NCBI RefSeq assembly: GCF_009755225.1
Contig: NZ_WQKZ01000004.1
Location: 248,001-312,000 of the forward strand
Length of the DNA stretch: 64,000 bases
Source of the DNA: Hymenobacter ginkgonis
GTDB taxonomy: Bacteria > Bacteroidota > Bacteroidia > Cytophagales > Hymenobacteraceae
Direction of reading: 5' to 3'
Made by a program: the position numbers and the translations under genes. Shown here piece by piece: positions 59,786 to 64,000 of the stretch. A model generated the notes under the pieces. That model worked only from the letters and a program-made list of their open reading frames with translations. It had not been told where the DNA came from and searched no databases. Each line of letters begins with the position of its first letter. Positions within the stretch are counted from its first letter, which is position 1.

Positions 59786-60430
59786 ATGTTCACCCTCACC
59801 ATTAATCTAACCTCAATACAACTCCAAAATTTTCACTTGGGCGGCGATAAGATTTTGCTAGCTAAAGCCGTCCCGACGGCTCAGGGCCTTAGCCAGTCGC
59901 AAGTCACGTGGTTGGCCATGGCCCCGCAGGCTACCCTTGTTGTGAGCTGGCAAGAAACCTACGGCATTTACGTGGCTACTGCCTTACCCATAATGGAGGA
60001 GGCCATTATACCCGCTAATTCGCTGTCTAGCGCCTCACTGGGTGGATCCTACACCTATGGGTCCGCCGGAACATTTAGCGGCCCTAGCGCCACGCCAGCG
60101 CCAACCGACTCCTACTCCTTGCTTAATCAGTACCAGAACGGTTCGCTTGGAGCTCCCCTCACAGTGGGTCTTTTGCAAGCAGCCAGTGTGAGCAACAGCC
60201 CAGTAGCGGCCGCCCCCGTCACGGCTGACACAGTACTTCAAAACCAAACCGATATTATGACTCCGAATCCCGCCGTGTATATCTGGGCGCAGTCGCCGGG
60301 AGGCTCGCTGGCCAGCGGCATGGAGTTGATCGTAGTAGGCAGCCCATTACTAGTACCATTCAACAGCAGTACTACCAGCTTGACTGTAACCTACAACGAC
60401 GCTACGGGTGCTTTTCAGCTCACTTACTGA
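59786..60430 (+). CDS. Unrecognised cytosolic protein, paralogue B
   Basis: The 214-residue paralogue of the protein at 58642 starts MFTLTINLTSIQLQNFHLGG. Shared landmarks include GGDKILLAK, VVSWQETYGIYVA, GAPLTVGLLQAAS, PAVYIWAQ and TSLTVTYNDATGAFQLTY. No signal peptide. The pair are diverged, so duplication is not recent. The 387-bp region after it is non-coding. Confidence 0.65.
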   Translation: MFTLTINLTSIQLQNFHLGGDKILLAKAVPTAQGLSQSQVTWLAMAPQATLVVSWQETYGIYVATALPIMEEAIIPANSLSSASLGGSYTYGSAGTFSGPSATPAPTDSYSLLNQYQNGSLGAPLTVGLLQAASVSNSPVAAAPVTADTVLQNQTDIMTPNPAVYIWAQSPGGSLASGMELIVVGSPLLVPFNSSTTSLTVTYNDATGAFQLTY

Positions 60431-60817
60431 ACTACCTGGCATTTTTTCACTAGGTTGACTACTAGTCAATTAGGCACTAATTATTATCTAGGCAGCAAAA
60501 CGGAAATTATACTCTGCGACCTTGTCGGATTCAATGACTAGTTGATTAGCATGCAGACAAAAACAGCAATCCTGACTTTATAACCAAAGGTTTTTCACCC
60601 AAGACCAAGTAAAAATACTTGCTTCTTAATCTGCGTATTCTTACGCATCTAATTATCCGGGTCAGCACCGGTACTTTGTGGGAGTAGTAGAGCTCATTTA
60701 GCTTTTGTAACTCTTCGACCCTATTACAACTTGGTTTTGGATACCACTAGCTACGCATCTTGCTAGGAGGACCAGCGACCAATCAGGTTTCAACTCCCGT
60801 GCTTCACTCTTACACAT
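60431..60817. other. Intergenic region, no gene seen
   Basis: This AT-rich stretch of 387 bp carries TTGACT-ACT-AGTCAA (60455-60469), a small TGCGTA/TACGCA hairpin (60632-60647) and a TACTTTG promoter-like sequence near 60671. No RNA gene can be supported. Confidence 0.35.
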
Positions 60818-61726
60818 ATGCAAAACACTATCCTCCCTGCTGGCATCATCCATCAAAAGCACTTTGACCGGTACGCTGCCCAATGGCTAAGCGCGCTTAC
60901 CTCGCCTCACCACAAAATATTACGCCGCAGCTTCCAGCCCACTAATGATAAAAAATCGCGCACGTTACTCGTCACTTTCCCTCTGGAGCATATTATATTC
61001 TTGGTTTCAACGGTAGGGGCCAGCTACATCGAGGCACGATTCCTACTCATGAACTCCGAAGAAGAGAACGCCTCTTCTAAGCGTGCCCGCTTTACAGTTG
61101 CTCTATTTGCCACCAACGCGCAAGGAACGCGCGTGTCAGCATACTATGTATCGAATGAGGATGTTGAAACGCATAAGCCACTAGCGACCGAGGTTCCAAA
61201 AGTCCAAGGGGAAGCTACCCTTTTGTTAGAAAACCAGCTGTTATCAACAGGCGAAATGGCATCCGTCGCTGATTCTCCTGACGCAGCAGAGCAGGTGCCT
61301 CACCATATGGTTAGTAAGTGGCTATATAACTGGCGCCATGCTGATGCGATAACACCGGCCCTGTTTACTACTAATTATGGACCATTAGAAGGATATCGCT
61401 TTAGCCTTGCGGACTTTAGAGAGCCACTTTTTAACGCCCTGCCATTAGTACACGATAAGAAACGTTATTATAATTTGCGCGTCAACTTTGGTCTGCACGA
61501 GTACTACTCTGCTGTCCAAGATAGTACAGAGCCAACCCAAACGTTCGGACTTGTCTTGCGCCTCCATGAGCTTCCTATCGTAGCTACGCAGGCGACGACA
61601 GTCACGACTACAAGTACACGTAGCTCAACTTCTCGTGAGTTGGAGAGCCTCACCGCAGAAGAGGCAGATGATGAAGTTAGCGAATCCTTTTTTGACATGT
61701 CTACTCCGTGTCCTCCGGGCCATTAG
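60818..61726 (+). CDS. Unrecognised 302-residue protein
   Basis: Not recognised. It has no signal peptide and one moderately hydrophobic segment (LEHIIFLVSTVGASYIEARF, about 57-76), a middle with SEEENASSKRARFTVALFATN, and an acidic Ser/Thr-rich C-terminus (EEADDEVSESFFD). It may be a soluble, multi-domain protein. It lies upstream of a membrane protein and a response regulator on the same strand, but intergenic gaps leave their linkage open. Confidence 0.6.
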   Translation: MQNTILPAGIIHQKHFDRYAAQWLSALTSPHHKILRRSFQPTNDKKSRTLLVTFPLEHIIFLVSTVGASYIEARFLLMNSEEENASSKRARFTVALFATNAQGTRVSAYYVSNEDVETHKPLATEVPKVQGEATLLLENQLLSTGEMASVADSPDAAEQVPHHMVSKWLYNWRHADAITPALFTTNYGPLEGYRFSLADFREPLFNALPLVHDKKRYYNLRVNFGLHEYYSAVQDSTEPTQTFGLVLRLHELPIVATQATTVTTTSTRSSTSRELESLTAEEADDEVSESFFDMSTPCPPGH

Positions 61727-61777
61727 GTAATTTTTAAATCTCTTACTCACAGCTACTTAAGTTTTTACCTGCTTTCT

Positions 61778-62425
61778 ATGCCTCTTTCTCCGCAGGAGAT
61801 ATTATTGCGACTAACTCTGGTACCCGTCTTTGTCGCAACACTCATTGGAGGCGTACAATTCAGGCGATTGCAGCCGAGTTTACGTTACCTGGCGGCAGGA
61901 CTCATTGGGTTTATTTTACCCATGGAGGTGCTGGGGCTAGCGATGCTGTTACAGCACCGCAACAACTTATTTTTGATGCCTATTTATACGGTCGGCGAGT
62001 TTGGGTTATTGGCAATAGTGTATTGTCATGCGTTGCAGTCAGTACCTTTTACTCGCCTGTTGCCCTGGCTAATCGGTAGCTTCGCTGCCTACGCCATAAT
62101 AGACAGTTTATCAAATAACGTAATGTTATTCCGACCTGGGCAGCAAATAGTGCAGAGTGTCTTGATATTAGGACTAGTTGGACTGTATTTTCGAAAGCTG
62201 CTCCAAGAACTGACTATCACGCGCTTAGAGCGCGAACCTATGTTTTGGGTGTCGACAGGGTTAATGATTTATTTCATGGGATATCTTCAGATTGCCCTAT
62301 TCAGTAACTATCTACTGCGCTACTCCGATCAGTTGAACATGAATATCTGGGGCTTACACTCGTTACTTTTTATGCTGCTTTACTGCTGCTACAGTATCGC
62401 CTTATGGATGCGTCCAGAGAAGTAG
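61778..62425 (+). CDS. Seven-helix integral membrane protein
   Basis: The 215-residue protein has about seven hydrophobic helices: LRLTLVPVFVATLIGGV, YLAAGLIGFILPMEVLGLAML, FLMPIYTVGEFGLLAIVY, LLPWLIGSFAAYAII, VQSVLILGLVGLYF, MFWVSTGLMIYFMGYLQIALF and SLLFMLLYCCYSIALWM. There is no kinase domain. The layout resembles the membrane-sensor half of Bacteroidota 7TM histidine kinases, and a NarL-type response regulator lies 232 bp downstream. Function unknown. Confidence 0.7.
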   Translation: MPLSPQEILLRLTLVPVFVATLIGGVQFRRLQPSLRYLAAGLIGFILPMEVLGLAMLLQHRNNLFLMPIYTVGEFGLLAIVYCHALQSVPFTRLLPWLIGSFAAYAIIDSLSNNVMLFRPGQQIVQSVLILGLVGLYFRKLLQELTITRLEREPMFWVSTGLMIYFMGYLQIALFSNYLLRYSDQLNMNIWGLHSLLFMLLYCCYSIALWMRPEK

Positions 62426-62657
62426 TAAGTGGTCTGCCCTTTTTAACCGCATAGCATTCATGTTGACAGCGGCCGGCAGACGGATAACAGTTGTAATAAT
62501 TTTCTAAAAAGGAATCTTTCACTAACCTTGTTTTATAGTAGACCTGGAACCTATTTATAAGCAGTAGTTGCTTAACAATCAGCATCTAGCAAGATTTTAA
62601 ATTTTGAGGCTTTCTCATTGCCTAAGTTACAAACCGGTTGTCTTTTCCTTTATATGT

Positions 62658-63323
62658 ATGGCCACCATTGATTTTCAGGTTCAGATAGCCCTACTAGATG
62701 ACCATCCGCTGTTTCGACAGGGTATGCGCTATATTCTACAAACGCTGCCTTATGTAGAAGAAGTACTAGAGACTGGAGAATTCGCCGACTTACTTAGCTA
62801 TTGCCGGATACGAGTACCTGATCTGCTACTGTTAGACTTACAGATGCCGGGCCTTGATGGACCAGAAGTGGCTAAACAGTTGCTAGCGGAGTTTCCAGAC
62901 TTAAAAATTATCGTCTTGTCGATGTTCTCCGCCGACAAATACATTACTCAAATGCTGAAGCTGGGGGTGCGCAGCTACCTGCCTAAAGATGCAGATCAGG
63001 AGCATTTGTGCCAAGCTATTCAAGATGTATTGACGATAGGCCACCACGTCACTCCACCTATTTCGCGTGCTTTAATGCGCGAGTTACAGCAGCCTACGCG
63101 TCATACAACAAAAATGCTGGATGTAGTACAACTCACACCACGTGAACATGAAGTGCTACGCCTCATCTGTGAGGGCCATACAGCGGGTGAAATTGCTGAG
63201 CAATTGTTTCTTAGTCGCCGTACTGTAGAGGGGCATCGGCAAAGAATATTAGAAAAAACGAATACTCCTAACGCAGCCGGGTTGGCAATGTATGCGTCCC
63301 GCAATGGTCTACTCAATACTTGA
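62658..63323 (+). CDS. NarL/FixJ-family response regulator
   Basis: The 221-residue regulator has a receiver domain (IALLDDHPLFRQGM; phosphoacceptor Asp in LLLLDLQMPGLDG; Lys in YLPKDA) and a LuxR-type HTH (LTPREHEVLRLICEGHTAGEIAEQLFLSRRTVEGHRQRIL). ATG 62658 is chosen because the receiver starts directly after it; the longer frame from 62604 adds an untypical leader. No kinase gene is in the window, so it is an orphan here. Confidence 0.92.
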   Translation: MATIDFQVQIALLDDHPLFRQGMRYILQTLPYVEEVLETGEFADLLSYCRIRVPDLLLLDLQMPGLDGPEVAKQLLAEFPDLKIIVLSMFSADKYITQMLKLGVRSYLPKDADQEHLCQAIQDVLTIGHHVTPPISRALMRELQQPTRHTTKMLDVVQLTPREHEVLRLICEGHTAGEIAEQLFLSRRTVEGHRQRILEKTNTPNAAGLAMYASRNGLLNT

Positions 63324-63343
63324 GCAAAAGGTGATATACCTCC

Positions 63344-64000
63344 TTAGTTAGTAGGACCTGTATCGGTCTTAGCCTCCACCATATTCTGCACACTCAGGGG
63401 CAAAGCCGAGAGCAGGTCCAAACCCGACGCGGCCTCAATCGCATCGACGCTCGTGCGGTAGTTACCCCAACTCGAACTCACGGCATTGTCGTTAGGTGTA
63501 TTGACCGCAATCACGCGAGTATTAGCTGTAATACGGTTCACATCGTTGCTGCCGGTTGGCAATACGACCACCACCTTCCAGCAGCGAGCCGGCACCGTCA
63601 CCTTACCCCCGGCAATCGTAGTCTGGTAGCCCATGCTTCCCGTGCCCCCTTTGCCATAGGAGCCGCAGATGACATACACTTCCTGACCCGCATCAACGAG
63701 CGAGCGCGTGTACTCTTCCAGGTTGGCCCAGGTCTGCTGGTTGTTGTTCGGGGCCTGGGGCATCATATTGCTCATCAAAAACGTGGCTGAGTTATCGGCC
63801 ACCGAGCCGTTGCGGTCAGCACTGGGGCAGTGGTGCCCGCGGTCAAAGCCGTAACCCGAATAGTCACTGGACTTGACTTCATACCAACCGCTGGGTAGAC
63901 TAGCATCGGCCCGAAAGTCATCTTGGCGGGCCGCACTGCCTTCCCAGGCGCGGCTTAGGTGCCAGCTTACCCAATTCGGCTTACCCTGGTCGCGGTTATA
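63344..64000 (-). CDS. DNA/RNA non-specific endonuclease (NUC family), 5' end outside the window
   Basis: The visible 218 codons run in from the right edge. They contain the active-site motif FDRGHHCPSADR (DRGH, catalytic His), the metal-ligand region SNMMPQAPNNNQQTW (Asn) and the following helix WANLEEYTRSLVDAGQEVYV, all hallmarks of the beta-beta-alpha-metal NUC/NucA family. The true start is beyond 64000, so a signal peptide cannot be checked. The first in-frame ATG in the window (63802) is inside the domain. Family members usually act outside the cell or as toxins. Confidence 0.88.
   Translation of the reverse strand, partial: YNRDQGKPNWVSWHLSRAWEGSAARQDDFRADASLPSGWYEVKSSDYSGYGFDRGHHCPSADRNGSVADNSATFLMSNMMPQAPNNNQQTWANLEEYTRSLVDAGQEVYVICGSYGKGGTGSMGYQTTIAGGKVTVPARCWKVVVVLPTGSNDVNRITANTRVIAVNTPNDNAVSSSWGNYRTSVDAIEAASGLDLLSALPLSVQNMVEAKTDTGPTN

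Overview
The window looks like a chromosomal segment of a GC-rich, pigmented member of the Bacteroidota, most likely Hymenobacter or a close relative. This is inferred from SusC/SusD and ECF-sigma/FecR genes, TAnnTTTG-type promoter elements, few Shine-Dalgarno sites, a C40 ketocarotenoid cluster, and a mraZ-first division cluster with meso-DAP-type MurE. No rRNA, tRNA or CRISPR array was found.

Region 1 (1-7380, minus strand) is the dcw cluster mraZ-rsmH-ftsL-ftsI-murE-mraY. Its genes overlap by a few bases, and three MraZ boxes with a 10-bp period sit at the promoter. Region 2 (7710-24690, plus) is a polysaccharide-utilisation locus: ECF sigma factor, SGNH hydrolase, FecR, SusC with an STN signalling domain, SusD, three GH30 enzymes, a GH5 enzyme, an esterase and a second SGNH-like protein. 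The likely logic is that substrate at SusC signals through FecR to the sigma factor. A beta-glucan, possibly beta-1,6-glucan, is the inferred target. Region 3 (24764-28085) is a metal (probably copper) cassette: HYC_CC_PP-type protein, TonB-dependent receptor and HMA-domain protein. An AraC regulator and two SDR-type genes follow (28197-31039).

Region 4 (31217-38466, minus) holds carotenoid genes: crtW, ispH, a small conserved gene, crtB, crtI, an ECF sigma factor, a CarH-like MerR/B12-binding regulator and crtZ. No lycopene cyclase is present. An enoyl-CoA hydratase and a comEC gene follow. comEC is cut at its 5' end at about 41250.

Region 5 (41251 to at least 57900) is a prophage-like element inserted in comEC. 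It carries a tyrosine recombinase next to the junction, a lipoprotein, a two-HTH repressor whose S24 catalytic residues are replaced, a divergent early operon with a second recombinase, a VirE_N/helicase replication protein, terminase small and large subunits, and a tape-measure protein. Portal, protease and capsid genes are missing where they would be expected. Region 6 (57900-64000) is less GC-rich and mostly unrecognised: a small secreted basic protein, a paralogous pair of cytosolic proteins, a 302-residue protein, a seven-helix membrane protein with a NarL-type response regulator, and a partial DNA/RNA non-specific endonuclease. The right end of the element lies outside the window, so it is open whether region 6 is cargo or host DNA.

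Three genome-scale signals stand out: a family of long palindromic intergenic elements, an over-represented 8-mer (CCTACCCC/GGGGTAGG) that almost disappears at the comEC junction, and several promoter -7 boxes placed 5-7 nt before start codons, which suggests leaderless mRNAs.
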